64,000 nucleotides of DNA. Origin: a virus. The DNA lies in the IMG/VR virus record IMGVR_UViG_3300032289_002472, positions 49,068 through 113,067 of that record. One strand, written 5' to 3'. Made by a program: the position numbers and the translations under genes. Positions 21,613 through 30,582 of this stretch are shown one piece after another (positions within the stretch are counted from its first letter, which is position 1; each line of letters starts with the position of its first letter). Under the pieces are notes generated by a model, which was not told the origin of the DNA, searched no databases, and worked only from the letters and a program-made list of their open reading frames with translations.

Positions 21613-22647
21613 TTATGCAGTAACTTCCATTTCTTGGCAAATATCAGAAGGACTTGTTTTAGAGATCACTTCTTCTGCCTCGAATGGAGAAGTTTTCCAG
21701 GTTAATGGAAACTTCCAATTATTTGGAAGGTCGACCTGCCCCACAACTACAGGACTGCCGACAACTCCAACTGCAAGAGGTGTGTTTACTTCGTCTACGC
21801 TTGCACATCTTTGTAGCTTTATAGGTCCCTCTGCAACGAGGTCCTGATAAAAATCTATTATTCTGTTTAATTTTGCGCCATGATCAGCAAACCATGGAAA
21901 CTTCAGTTTGCCGGATTCATCACACCACCTAGACTGTGCATGCTCAACAATTTGTTGCCTCAAGCCTTCTTGAATTGCTTCAAGCTGGATCGAGGCTTCG
22001 TGGCCAACCATATACTGTTTGAGCTGCTGTCCGCGAACAACGGCATTCCTCCAAGACTGAGACAGAGAGGGATTGTGTCCCCAGAGATTACTCAGAAAAC
22101 GATTTGTCACCAAAAGGCGAAGTTTTTCTGAGTTCATCTCAAACTCTTCTATTGGATTTGGAGCTCCAATTTCATCTACCACCCATATGTCAAATGGGAT
22201 CGAGACTGCGGCAGGCGTCAAAAGATCAGCAAGCTGGACACATGACTTAAGATTTAGGGAGAGCTTTAGAGTGTCAATGCTGATCGTTTTGAGGTTCTTT
22301 AAGGACAGGTAATAACTGCCCTCGTTGAGCTTGCCGGTTGTCGCTCTTTCCAAGGTTCCTTGAAGCCAATTAATTGGGGCCGCATGGTCAGGGAAGGCAA
22401 CTTTAATTCCATTGGCTCCACCACGATAGTAGAACTTAGAAAGACGAGGAATACCATTTATTATTTTGTAAATACCAAACTGTGTTTTAAGTGTCTTTTG
22501 ATTGTGGACGCCAAATCCAACAAAAATATTTTCTTCATTGTGGATCAACGAAGAAGCATTCTTGTCATCTTTTTTGACATCCAAACTGATCGGAGTTTTG
22601 TTCCTTCTGGAGACGATGGTACGAACGGTTGTGCAGTTGTGTGACAT
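21613..22647 (-). CDS. Hypothetical protein, 344 aa
   Basis: Not recognised. ATG 22647 (MSHNCTTVRTIVSRRNKTPI) follows a G-poor leader AAAACACATAAAACAAAC; an upstream ATG at 22710 would translate that leader and is rejected. The N-terminal half is beta-rich (NIFVGFGVHNQKT, FGIYKIING), followed by helices (IQLEAIQEGLRQQIVEHAQS). It is flanked by terminators on both sides, so it is a single-gene unit, probably well expressed. Confidence 0.7.
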   Translation of the reverse strand: MSHNCTTVRTIVSRRNKTPISLDVKKDDKNASSLIHNEENIFVGFGVHNQKTLKTQFGIYKIINGIPRLSKFYYRGGANGIKVAFPDHAAPINWLQGTLERATTGKLNEGSYYLSLKNLKTISIDTLKLSLNLKSCVQLADLLTPAAVSIPFDIWVVDEIGAPNPIEEFEMNSEKLRLLVTNRFLSNLWGHNPSLSQSWRNAVVRGQQLKQYMVGHEASIQLEAIQEGLRQQIVEHAQSRWCDESGKLKFPWFADHGAKLNRIIDFYQDLVAEGPIKLQRCASVDEVNTPLAVGVVGSPVVVGQVDLPNNWKFPLTWKTSPFEAEEVISKTSPSDICQEMEVTA

Positions 22648-22778
22648 GGACTTAGTTTGTTTTATGTGTTTTGTTTTTGGGCTTTGGGGATGATGAAAAA
22701 AAACAAGCACTAGCGAGTAATTTAATCACCAATATATTATGGTTAATTTTTTAGAAAAATTATTGACCCCATAAAAAA

Positions 22779-22804
22779 ACTGGGGGGCAGTTTTGCCCCC
22801 CAGT
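22779..22804 (-). terminator. G/C hairpin terminator
   Basis: ACTGGGGGGC (22779-22788) pairs perfectly with GCCCCCCAGT (22795-22804), and the minus strand continues into TTTTTTTATGG. It lies 39 bases after the 169-aa gene ends, inside the gap 22648-22842, which holds nothing else clear. Confidence 0.85.
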
Positions 22805-22842
22805 AAAATACTAATAATGAAAAATAAACTTAAACGTATGAA

Positions 22843-23352
22843 CTATAGAATTCCCGACGGGTGAAAAAATAATCTTTTTGAATCAGAGATATTTAAACTT
22901 TTGCAAATTTCTGAAATTTGATTGTGAGCGTGTGAAGGAACATTAGATAAGAATTCAACTTCAAGGATTGCACGAGAGGACTCTTTGGGTTGTCCAATTC
23001 TTGCAAAACAATAAGCACTGTTTGCAGCCTTGATTAATACATAAGTAATGTTGTTGCTAACCTTAGCAATTTGAGCGGTTAATCCATTGCCAGATTTTTT
23101 AAACTCAGAATTTAGTGTGTTGGTAAGCTGAGCCATGTTGTCATTGCTGGACTCAGCAACGTACTCATGTACTTGAGTAGGGACCAACAATGGTTCAGGC
23201 TGCGGATCAATAGCAATTGTTTCCTCTGCGGCTGAAGTAATTTCAGTTGTTTGAGCCTCTGCAACTTCTTCTAAACCTTGTGCGGCAGAACTCAGGGAAA
23301 GTTCTGTTTCAGTTACTTCTACTTCTTTTTCTTTTTTCTTTCTTTTGAGCAT
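22843..23352 (-). CDS. Hypothetical protein, 169 aa
   Basis: Not recognised. A Lys/Glu-rich start (MLKRKKKEKEVEVTETELSL), then a long Glu/Ala/Thr/Pro-rich disordered stretch to about residue 75, then a compact domain (KKSGNGLTAQIAKVSNNITY, LIKAANSAYCFARIG). It follows the 113-aa gene closely and is ended by a strong terminator. Confidence 0.65.
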   Translation of the reverse strand: MLKRKKKEKEVEVTETELSLSSAAQGLEEVAEAQTTEITSAAEETIAIDPQPEPLLVPTQVHEYVAESSNDNMAQLTNTLNSEFKKSGNGLTAQIAKVSNNITYVLIKAANSAYCFARIGQPKESSRAILEVEFLSNVPSHAHNQISEICKSLNISDSKRLFFHPSGIL

Positions 23353-23373
23353 AATACTTAAGGTGTGTTGGAT

Positions 23374-23715
23374 TTATTCTAAATCAAGATAAAAAGCGAT
23401 AGCTTCATTTACGATATCTTGAACTGCCTTGACTTTATATTCATAGGTTATGGGTGTCAACCCAGATTTTGTGAATTTAAAGATTTCTACATGAAACTCT
23501 ACTTTTTCGTATCCTTCTTCCTTTAGTAATAGCTCGGCATCTTCGTCGATATCTTCGTCGTCTTCAGATTCATCTGGATCAATCACTCCATTAAATTTAA
23601 TTAAATATTGTGGGGATGAAGTATAGAGAATGTATTCATTTTCTTCTTTGTCTACCCCATAAATAAATTGTGGTATTTTAGAAGAAAAAACAGATGTAAC
23701 GACGGTATTATTCAT
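23374..23715 (-). CDS. Hypothetical protein, 113 aa
   Basis: Not recognised. Beta-rich N-terminus (FSSKIPQFIYGVDKEENEYI), a strongly acidic centre (DPDESEDDEDIDEDAELLL) and a beta/helix end. It starts one base after the RuvC-like gene stop, so the two are co-transcribed. Confidence 0.65.
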   Translation of the reverse strand: MNNTVVTSVFSSKIPQFIYGVDKEENEYILYTSSPQYLIKFNGVIDPDESEDDEDIDEDAELLLKEEGYEKVEFHVEIFKFTKSGLTPITYEYKVKAVQDIVNEAIAFYLDLE

Positions 23716-23716
23716 A

Positions 23717-24205
23717 CTAAAAGTTGTTTCTTCTAATATATTCAGCGATCAACAAAGAGTCAGCATCATTTTTAAACTTATCTTGAAGATGTTTAAATAA
23801 TCTTTGTCCAACGGCCAAAGATGCAGTTTTAGTTTCGGGACCCTTTACGCCATTTGGCAACATAACCTTTTGCCATTCTTTAGAGTCAATAAAACGATAA
23901 GACAATTTTAGATCTTCCATTAGACACTCTTGAGCTTCAAGGACTCTAATGCCGGATGCAGTAGCTTTAAACCTTCCTGGGTTGACCATTGGGCGTTCTA
24001 TTGCAATGCATGGCATATAACCATCAATCCACTCCAAGAAAATGTCTTTGGTCTTCTCCCTGTCCAATCTAGAAATGTACGACACTTTTTTTGTGTAGTT
24101 TAAACACTTCTTGATTGGAGTTATCTTATACTCTGCTGGCTTGTCGGGCCATATGGCGCTTATATTACCAATACCGTTATCCCATCCAATCCATACCTTA
24201 TTCAT
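23717..24205 (-). CDS. RuvC-like Holliday junction resolvase, 162 aa
   Basis: An RNase H-fold resolvase. Catalytic carboxylates are in place: D9 in WIGWDNGIGNIS, E70 in CIAIERPMV, and D147/D149 in NDADSLLIAEYIRR, the RuvC pattern. The length is typical. It would resolve branched DNA before packaging and sits near the recombinase gene, consistent with recombination-dependent replication. Confidence 0.8.
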   Translation of the reverse strand: MNKVWIGWDNGIGNISAIWPDKPAEYKITPIKKCLNYTKKVSYISRLDREKTKDIFLEWIDGYMPCIAIERPMVNPGRFKATASGIRVLEAQECLMEDLKLSYRFIDSKEWQKVMLPNGVKGPETKTASLAVGQRLFKHLQDKFKNDADSLLIAEYIRRNNF

Positions 24206-24209
24206 AAAA

Positions 24210-24788
24210 TTATTCCTTAACGCTATCTATAAAATTTTTAAGATTAGCTACAAAAAACTTTTGATGTACGCCAGGAATAACAATATACGGTAGGCCAAAA
24301 GTTTCACAAGGATTGTTTTCGATAGGGCCTGATACGTAAATGACGTCTAGTAAAGTATTTGTATGAACAAATACTATATTTTTTCTAGTATTAAACCTTC
24401 GATATTGATCATTGCACTCTTCAAGTCTCTGGCTCATTAACTTCTCAAAGTCTCTAAAAGGAGACTTTTTAGAAGGAGCAAGAAACTCTGAAACAGACCC
24501 CACAAAGAACAGCTGGGTAGCTGAAGACTCAAATACCAGTTCTGATATATGAAAGTTTTCAGCTAGTATTTCCCAGACATGTTCATTGTGAGCAATCTGA
24601 TAGTTTAGAGTGTAAAATGGATCATTGCTTTCACGTATTAAGCTCGTTGGTATCTGAAGCTTCAGTTGACTCAATAGCTTCAGAACCACTTTCTGTTTCT
24701 TCGCTATCGGTATCTGTTGTTGATCCTCTGGATGGAGTTGACTCTGTTGAAGGTATAGATCCCTCGGATCCAGTTCTTGCGATTTCAT
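24210..24788 (-). CDS. Hypothetical protein, 192 aa
   Basis: Not recognised. A Gln-rich N-terminus (YLQQSQLHPEDQQQI), then a mixed domain (KNIVFVHTNTLLDVIYVSG, FGLPYIVIPGVHQKFFV). The ATG at 24788 gives a 158-base overlap with the 3' end of the recombinase gene; no later ATG leaves a whole domain, so either the overlap is real or a non-ATG start near 24630 is used. Confidence 0.55.
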   Translation of the reverse strand: MKSQELDPRDLYLQQSQLHPEDQQQIPIAKKQKVVLKLLSQLKLQIPTSLIRESNDPFYTLNYQIAHNEHVWEILAENFHISELVFESSATQLFFVGSVSEFLAPSKKSPFRDFEKLMSQRLEECNDQYRRFNTRKNIVFVHTNTLLDVIYVSGPIENNPCETFGLPYIVIPGVHQKFFVANLKNFIDSVKE

Positions 24789-25890
24789 ATTTTAATACTT
24801 TGTCTTCCATTACTATTCTAAGTTCTTGTTGGCATATTTCATAATACTCTTTGCTGTGAGCTAATTTATAGACTTCTTCCGCTGTTATAGCTTCAGATTT
24901 GTCGATGCCTAGCTCTTCGCTATAGTAACGCCCACCTTTGGCTTCTTTAATTCCTAGTATCTGTGCTAGTGCCAAAAAATTGGCAGTTGACTCACTAAAA
25001 TTAAGTGTGTCTCCCCATTTAACGCCGAAGTGAAAAACTCTCTTAGGTTCTCCTAATTTGTTCTTTTTGAAGATACCCTTAACTTTGAATCCAGAGATTT
25101 CTCCGCCTTCTTTTGTTGATGCGTGTTTCTTTAGCATTAACCAGTAGGTTGCCGCAAATGGAATGGCTCTTCCTCCAGAACCAATCATTTTGTCGTCATC
25201 TGGGATGAGTGCTTGAAAGCCAGTTTGAATTAAGTCTCTGCCTTGGTTTAAGACGACCCAAAGAGTATTGGTCTCTTTGAGCTTATACTTAATTAAGTTG
25301 GTGGCATCTTTGATTACCTTTGCAGATCCGCCAACTTTGGCTTGAACAAAGTTTTCTTCATCTTTTTGTGCTCTAGCATCAGTTGCTCCGGCAAGACTAT
25401 CTAGAATTAATACCTTTGGAATCTTTCCTTGTGGATCTATTTTTAAGAATAGATTTAACTGATCGATAGTCATTTGAAGCGCTTCTTCAATTGACTCAGC
25501 ATGAAAAATCCTGAACTTTTCAGGGCTCTTGAGATAGTTAAGCATGTGCTTAGTGGAGCTAGCCATTTCGGTTTCAACCATTGCTGCAATTCCACCAGAC
25601 TGCATACACAGATTGGCAATCCATAGGGCAAAGCTGCTTTTGCTTGAGCCCTCAAAACCCATTACTTGCATGATTCTTCCTAGTGCAAATCCCTTGCGAC
25701 CAAGAGTCCATTGAAGCCCTAAGTCTGGTACCTCCAAATATTGAATATTGGCATCTTCTTCAAGGGCAGAGCTTACATGGTCACCGCCATATTTTTCTAA
25801 AATGTTCGATCCAGATTGATAAAAATATTGATCAATAGGATTTAAAAACTCTTCGTTTTCTTCTTTTTTTATTTTTCTTGGTCTTGGCAT
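24631..25890 (-). CDS. RecA/UvsX-like recombinase, 419 aa
   Basis: The strand-exchange ATPase. Walker A is GFEGSSKSS at residues 78-86, with Ser before Lys as in T4 UvsX-type P-loops. Walker B is VLILDSLAG near 164, followed by the LWVVLNQGRDLIQTG and GGRAIPFAATYWLML segments typical of RecA cores. The C-terminal 40 residues are Ser/Thr/Glu-rich and disordered. ATG 25890 (MPRPRKIKKE) is chosen; it overlaps thyX by 22 bases. Confidence 0.88.
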   Translation of the reverse strand: MPRPRKIKKEENEEFLNPIDQYFYQSGSNILEKYGGDHVSSALEEDANIQYLEVPDLGLQWTLGRKGFALGRIMQVMGFEGSSKSSFALWIANLCMQSGGIAAMVETEMASSTKHMLNYLKSPEKFRIFHAESIEEALQMTIDQLNLFLKIDPQGKIPKVLILDSLAGATDARAQKDEENFVQAKVGGSAKVIKDATNLIKYKLKETNTLWVVLNQGRDLIQTGFQALIPDDDKMIGSGGRAIPFAATYWLMLKKHASTKEGGEISGFKVKGIFKKNKLGEPKRVFHFGVKWGDTLNFSESTANFLALAQILGIKEAKGGRYYSEELGIDKSEAITAEEVYKLAHSKEYYEICQQELRIVMEDKVLKYEIARTGSEGSIPSTESTPSRGSTTDTDSEETESGSEAIESTEASDTNELNT

Positions 25891-26552
25891 AATTTGTAAT
25901 AAATGTTGCTCTTCCATTCAAGTGCTTCAGAAATTACCGGAAACTCTTTTATGAGTATGTCCTGAATTCTGTTTGCAATTTCACGGTGGTCTGTTTGTGT
26001 GTCTTTAGATGTTCTTAGGTCTATGTAGTGGATCCAACTTCTAATTGTTCCACTCATATACAGCGTTGTAGAGGTAGAGAGAGGCAGGACCATTCTTGCA
26101 CATTCTCTTGCTACGCCCTTTTCTAATAGTTTTTTGTATAAGTTTTGGCAAGCTAATTGAAGTGTTCCAATTTCTTCTCCCATCTCTACGTAATCACCAA
26201 AGTCAATTAAATCTTCTCCAACCTGCCTATTGGTTTTTCCCTGTTTACGTAACTCAAATTTTTCAAATTCTGTAGCCATAGAATATCTTTGACTAAATTC
26301 TTGAAAAGAAAAACTTCGATGCCTTAAAATTTGTGCAGCGATTGCTCTTGAGGTTTTTATCTGAAACGTGGCCGATACCATCTCAAATGGAGACCAATGT
26401 TTGTTTTTTATCAGATATTTTATAAGCCTAGGAGCCGTCTCGGTAGACATTTGATTTTCTGGATTCGAGACTCGTGCACAATAACTTATTAAGTCTTCTG
26501 GTGTACTTATTCCTTCAATAACAGGCTTTGTTATAGATACTAATTTTACCAT
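25869..26552 (-). CDS. thyX: FAD-dependent thymidylate synthase ThyX, 227 aa
   Basis: Makes dTMP from dUMP with methylene-tetrahydrofolate, FAD and NADPH. The ThyX signature RHRSFSFQEFSQRY is at residues 77-90. Further core segments are HWSPFEMVSATFQIKTSRAI at 52-71 and a C-terminal SWIHYIDLRTSKDTQTDHRE near 175-194. The length is normal. It supplies thymine nucleotides for the AT-rich genome and lies in the replication cluster directly ahead of the recombinase. Confidence 0.95.
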   Translation of the reverse strand: MVKLVSITKPVIEGISTPEDLISYCARVSNPENQMSTETAPRLIKYLIKNKHWSPFEMVSATFQIKTSRAIAAQILRHRSFSFQEFSQRYSMATEFEKFELRKQGKTNRQVGEDLIDFGDYVEMGEEIGTLQLACQNLYKKLLEKGVARECARMVLPLSTSTTLYMSGTIRSWIHYIDLRTSKDTQTDHREIANRIQDILIKEFPVISEALEWKSNIYYKLCQDQEK

Positions 26553-26563
26553 AAAAAAAGAGA

Positions 26564-26586
26564 GGGAGGGCGAGAATCGCCCTCCC
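26564..26586 (-). terminator. G/C hairpin terminator
   Basis: GGGAGGGCGA (26564-26573) pairs with TCGCCCTCCC (26577-26586), then TCTCTTTTTTT on the minus strand. It follows the stop of the gene at 26602 and separates it from thyX. Confidence 0.85.
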
Positions 26587-26601
26587 CCTTTGTTGTAGAT
26601 A

Positions 26602-27783
26602 TTAATCCATTAAGTCTTTCATGCTCAATTTTTTAGAGCTATCAGACCCAATTTTTTTACGTTTAGGAACAGTGATTTCTTCCTCATCATCATCATCGTC
26701 CAAAGAGGATTGTGAAGATGGAGGTGGAAGATCGTCTTCTTGCGGTGCAAAACTACGATCCTCTTCTGAAGCAGTGTCCCTAGGGGCACGTTTAATTTTA
26801 GGCGCAGATACAAAAGACTCTTCAGATCCGCCATCATCTTCCTCTTCTTCAGACACTTTTGTGCTGTAGACAGCTGTGGCTTTAGAGAGAACCTTGTCGA
26901 TGTTTGGAACCCTAGAGGCAAAAGCTCTACGAAGCAGCTTGGGAACGTCACCAAAGTAATAGATTAATCTGTCAATGATTTCTCCTTCGGAGACTTCATG
27001 AAATATTTCATCCAAGTTATAGCGAGTTTCCAATACAGCTTTGTTGATTGAAACTGGCTCTTCGTCATCAACAGGAACCATGTTGTAAATTGAGATTCCA
27101 CCAGCTGGATTTGGTGTAAGCTTCAAGCAGCACGGGATCATGCCTCTTGGGTCGGTAACGTCTCCCCAATAATAGCTGTCAGCGCCATCGCCTTCAGACT
27201 TTCTGTTCTTTCTTTGAAGTTCAGATAAAAGCCCCCAAGACTGAGCAGAATCTTTGGAAGCTTTTCCACTCTTTCTGAAGGCAGTACCAGGAATCTGCAA
27301 TATGATTGCTTTATCTGCATCAATTTCTCGATCAAATAAAACTAAGGCATTTACTGCATATCCCGACCACTTTGAGTTGAGCCTAACCTCTGGATTTTTG
27401 TACGCATTCAACATGCGTTTTCCATCTGGAGTATAGCCAGCAATGTGACAAAGATCTGGATCAGACTTTGCAACTTTAATGAGATCATCAACAGGGTCAT
27501 ACGCTTCGGGATCGAAAGTATGAGGACTAATGATGTTTTGTTCTTTGTTCACGAAAGGGTGGAACTTTAGTCCAACCGCCCACTTCGTAAAAAGACTTGG
27601 ATTTTCTTCATCTCTGTATTTAAGGTAGCTAGCCTTGTCTTTTGGGTCAGCTATCGCTGGTAAGATACAGGCTACGATCTCTTTGTCTTTAGATGGATAT
27701 CTAATCCTAACTCCATCACGATAGACTAAATGCTTAGATTTGTATGTTTCGTTTTCTAATGTTTCGTTAATTCCTAGTGCCAT
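26602..27783 (-). CDS. Candidate single-stranded DNA-binding protein, gp32-like, 393 aa
   Basis: Inferred, not recognised by a clear motif. The protein has a folded N-terminal 290 residues with aromatic and basic segments (LKYRDEENPSLFTKWAVGLK, ADSYYWGDVTDPRG) and a long acidic, Ser-rich tail (SLDDDDDEEEITVPK) ending in a basic/helical tip (SSKKLSMKDLMD). An acidic C-terminal tail, position between polymerase and recombinase genes, its own terminator and the CACAACATAAAACAAAACAC leader (suggesting high expression) all fit an SSB. Confidence 0.5.
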   Translation of the reverse strand: MALGINETLENETYKSKHLVYRDGVRIRYPSKDKEIVACILPAIADPKDKASYLKYRDEENPSLFTKWAVGLKFHPFVNKEQNIISPHTFDPEAYDPVDDLIKVAKSDPDLCHIAGYTPDGKRMLNAYKNPEVRLNSKWSGYAVNALVLFDREIDADKAIILQIPGTAFRKSGKASKDSAQSWGLLSELQRKNRKSEGDGADSYYWGDVTDPRGMIPCCLKLTPNPAGGISIYNMVPVDDEEPVSINKAVLETRYNLDEIFHEVSEGEIIDRLIYYFGDVPKLLRRAFASRVPNIDKVLSKATAVYSTKVSEEEEDDGGSEESFVSAPKIKRAPRDTASEEDRSFAPQEDDLPPPSSQSSLDDDDDEEEITVPKRKKIGSDSSKKLSMKDLMD

Positions 27784-27828
27784 AATTTTGTGTTTTGTTT
27801 TATGTTGTGTTATTTGGGTTTTAATAAG

Positions 27829-30582
27829 TTAAATCAAATCATCTACATCGAAAAATTTGATCGATTCTGCGATGACAGATTTGCGATTGTTATATACATT
27901 TATAGTTCCGTTAATTAATACAGCTTTTTCTTCTTTAATTTTTCCAGAAAGCTCCGCATATAATCTAGGGAAACAAGTAATACTGACTTCATGTTCTTTA
28001 TTGGCAATGTCAATAAAGCACATTTCATCATTTTTCTTTGTTTTTATTCTTTTGATCCTGGAAATTATTCCGGCAGTGCAAACATTCATATCAGCACTTA
28101 TTAACATAAGTGATGGAATGTCTTTGCATTCTTTGTAGCCTTTCTCTTGAAAGTATTCGACAACGTTTGGGCTGCCTATACAAAGACTTTTGCTTTCTAA
28201 AATTTCAACCTTTGTTTTTGCTATCTTTTCGGGAGGTTTTTCGCCCCTCATTTTGTGATACAAAAAATTTAATTCATTTCTGATGTCGGAGATTTCGGTT
28301 AATTCACCGCTGTATAATGCATCAAAAGCCCCCGACCAAATCAGTGCAGATACAACCCTCTTGTTGACGGATTTTTTATCAACCCTCTCATAAAAGTCTT
28401 CAAAAGATTTGTATGGCTTGTTGTTAAAAACTTCCGCAGAGGCAGTCTTTACCCCCTTAATCATTGTTAGTGGATAAACAATTTTTTTGTCGTTGTCATC
28501 GATGATGTAAAAGTCAATTGCGCTAACGTTTACATCTGGCTTTTTGACAACGTGACTAAAATATTTTGCATGTGTCTCTAGGTCTTCATGACTAGAGTTT
28601 TGCAAAATAGCTGTCCACCATTCCAATGGATAATGGGACTTAAGCCACATACAAACATATGCCATATAGGAATATGCTACACTGTGGCTTAGGTTAAAGG
28701 CATAGTTACTACTGGATCTGCACAAACTTACAAATGCATTGATCTGTTGAATGTTCCAGCCATTTTTACTCAAACGATCTTTGATGTCGGGCAGGATCTT
28801 GTTCATTTGATCCATTTTCTTTTTACCAATAATCTCTCGAATTTCGTCAGCCTGTTCTGCATTATAGTTGCAGGACTTTTGGAACATGGCAGATATTTGC
28901 TCCTGAAAAAGAACGATGCCATGAGTTGACGACAAAATTTCTTTAAGGTCATCGTGTAAAAATTTGAATCCTTTATTATTTTGTCTTCTCTTAACCCACA
29001 AATTTATAAGTGTAAATTTTTCTCCTTCGTCCTCCATTTCAGCATACATAGTTCCTGGTCTACAGGCTGCTGTAATTGATGCTAAGTCTAGAATGCTTTG
29101 CGGCTTTATGCTTTTGCAAATATTCGTGGGAATAGCGCCATTGAATTGAAAGATCGTCTCAGTTTTACCCTTAGAAAATTCTTCAAAGATTTCGGGTTCT
29201 TCTTCTAGAGAATAAATATCGATATCTATGTTGTGTCTTTGTTTAATTAAATTAATGCAGTTACCAATGTCTTTGAGTGTATTGAGCCCCAGTAAGTCAA
29301 ATTTGACCAACCCCATGGCTTCAACTGCTTCCATAGTAAACTGGGTACAATCCTCTTCATTGATTCTGCAAATTGGAACAACCTCACTCAGTGGAATATC
29401 TGCCAAGCAGTATGCACTTGCATGACGTCCAAGAGACTTGGGAATACCCAATACTTGTTCAACAAGCTCTTGTATTGCAGGGTGTTCTTCAAAGAAGGTT
29501 CTCAGGGCCTGATTAGTTGTTAGCTCGCCAGGATGATTCCCTTCTTCGTCTTCCCATCCATGCAGCCATTTGACCAGGTCACTAAACCCTTGAGGAACGT
29601 TAGATATAGTTTTGCAAACATTATCTACATGTAGTTTTGCCTCTTCGTCGTTTTTGGTATCAAGCAATACCCTGCTGACATCTCTGATGGCGCTTTTGAT
29701 TTTATTTGTTCCCGTGGTACATATTCTTGCAAATTTGTCTCCATGCTTTGCTTTTAAGAACTCAGCAATCCTGTCTGGTTCACTAAAGTCTATGTCGATG
29801 TCAGGAAGTTTTCCACGATTGATACGACCAGAAGATAAAAAGCGCTCAAAAGATAATCCATATTGAATTGGATCAATGTGAGTTATCTTTAGTAAGTAAG
29901 CTAGCAAGCATCCTCCCGCACTGCCTCGACCAGCACCAATCCAAATGTTTAGCTGCCTAGCACTTTCACAGATATCGTGAAGTGCAAAAAAGTAAGGCAA
30001 TAAATTGATTTTTCCATTACTTGCTATAATAGAAATTTCTTTTTTAAGCCTTTCCACATATTGAGGATCGTCAGGCATTCTTCCGTGTTTGTTGATAAGC
30101 TCAAGTGCATAGTGCTTGCACCGTTTATCGAAGGAATCACAAACTTCTATGGTCTCACGAGGAAATGTAACTTCTGGAAGTCTGTATTCTTTTTGAAGTT
30201 CAATTCTTTCGCATAACCCAGCTAAGTTGTGATTGTTTTCAACAGCCTCGACAAACTCAGAAGAATATTCAGTTCCATGAACTTGAAGCCATTTATTCCA
30301 GGCTTCAGGAGTATTCATCTGATAATATTTGGTATAAAATTTTAATCCTTTTTCTTCTGTCCTTCCGTTTTGAAGAAGAAGGTCTTGTACAATCTTCTGA
30401 TCCTTTTCAACAAAGTGAGCGTCAAGAGTCAACAAAAGAGGAACATTTAAGTTTTTGGCAACCTTCATTATAAGCTCGTTGCCAGCTTTTTGAATATCTC
30501 CACTTTTAGCTAATGGTGTACACTCCTTTCGAACAAAAACCCCTGTGTTAACTTGTTGCCAAGTATTCTTATTAACCCTCAT
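27829..30582 (-). CDS. dnaE: DNA polymerase III alpha-like catalytic subunit (C-terminal 917 aa)
   Basis: A family C replicative polymerase lacking the N-terminal part of its PHP domain, which lies in the next frame upstream. Visible in order: the end of PHP (VPLLLTLDAHFVEKDQK, near 47-63), fingers/palm with GAGRGSAGGCLLAYLLKI near 217-233, catalytic PDIDIDF at 260-266, GRHASAYCLADIP near 385, and GLVKFDLLGLNTLKD with D429. Near the C-terminus VCTAGIISRIKRIKTKK begins an OB domain. The catalytic aspartates are present, so the enzyme should be active. It begins 11 bases inside the upstream frame. Confidence 0.92.
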   Translation of the reverse strand: MRVNKNTWQQVNTGVFVRKECTPLAKSGDIQKAGNELIMKVAKNLNVPLLLTLDAHFVEKDQKIVQDLLLQNGRTEEKGLKFYTKYYQMNTPEAWNKWLQVHGTEYSSEFVEAVENNHNLAGLCERIELQKEYRLPEVTFPRETIEVCDSFDKRCKHYALELINKHGRMPDDPQYVERLKKEISIIASNGKINLLPYFFALHDICESARQLNIWIGAGRGSAGGCLLAYLLKITHIDPIQYGLSFERFLSSGRINRGKLPDIDIDFSEPDRIAEFLKAKHGDKFARICTTGTNKIKSAIRDVSRVLLDTKNDEEAKLHVDNVCKTISNVPQGFSDLVKWLHGWEDEEGNHPGELTTNQALRTFFEEHPAIQELVEQVLGIPKSLGRHASAYCLADIPLSEVVPICRINEEDCTQFTMEAVEAMGLVKFDLLGLNTLKDIGNCINLIKQRHNIDIDIYSLEEEPEIFEEFSKGKTETIFQFNGAIPTNICKSIKPQSILDLASITAACRPGTMYAEMEDEGEKFTLINLWVKRRQNNKGFKFLHDDLKEILSSTHGIVLFQEQISAMFQKSCNYNAEQADEIREIIGKKKMDQMNKILPDIKDRLSKNGWNIQQINAFVSLCRSSSNYAFNLSHSVAYSYMAYVCMWLKSHYPLEWWTAILQNSSHEDLETHAKYFSHVVKKPDVNVSAIDFYIIDDNDKKIVYPLTMIKGVKTASAEVFNNKPYKSFEDFYERVDKKSVNKRVVSALIWSGAFDALYSGELTEISDIRNELNFLYHKMRGEKPPEKIAKTKVEILESKSLCIGSPNVVEYFQEKGYKECKDIPSLMLISADMNVCTAGIISRIKRIKTKKNDEMCFIDIANKEHEVSITCFPRLYAELSGKIKEEKAVLINGTINVYNNRKSVIAESIKFFDVDDLI

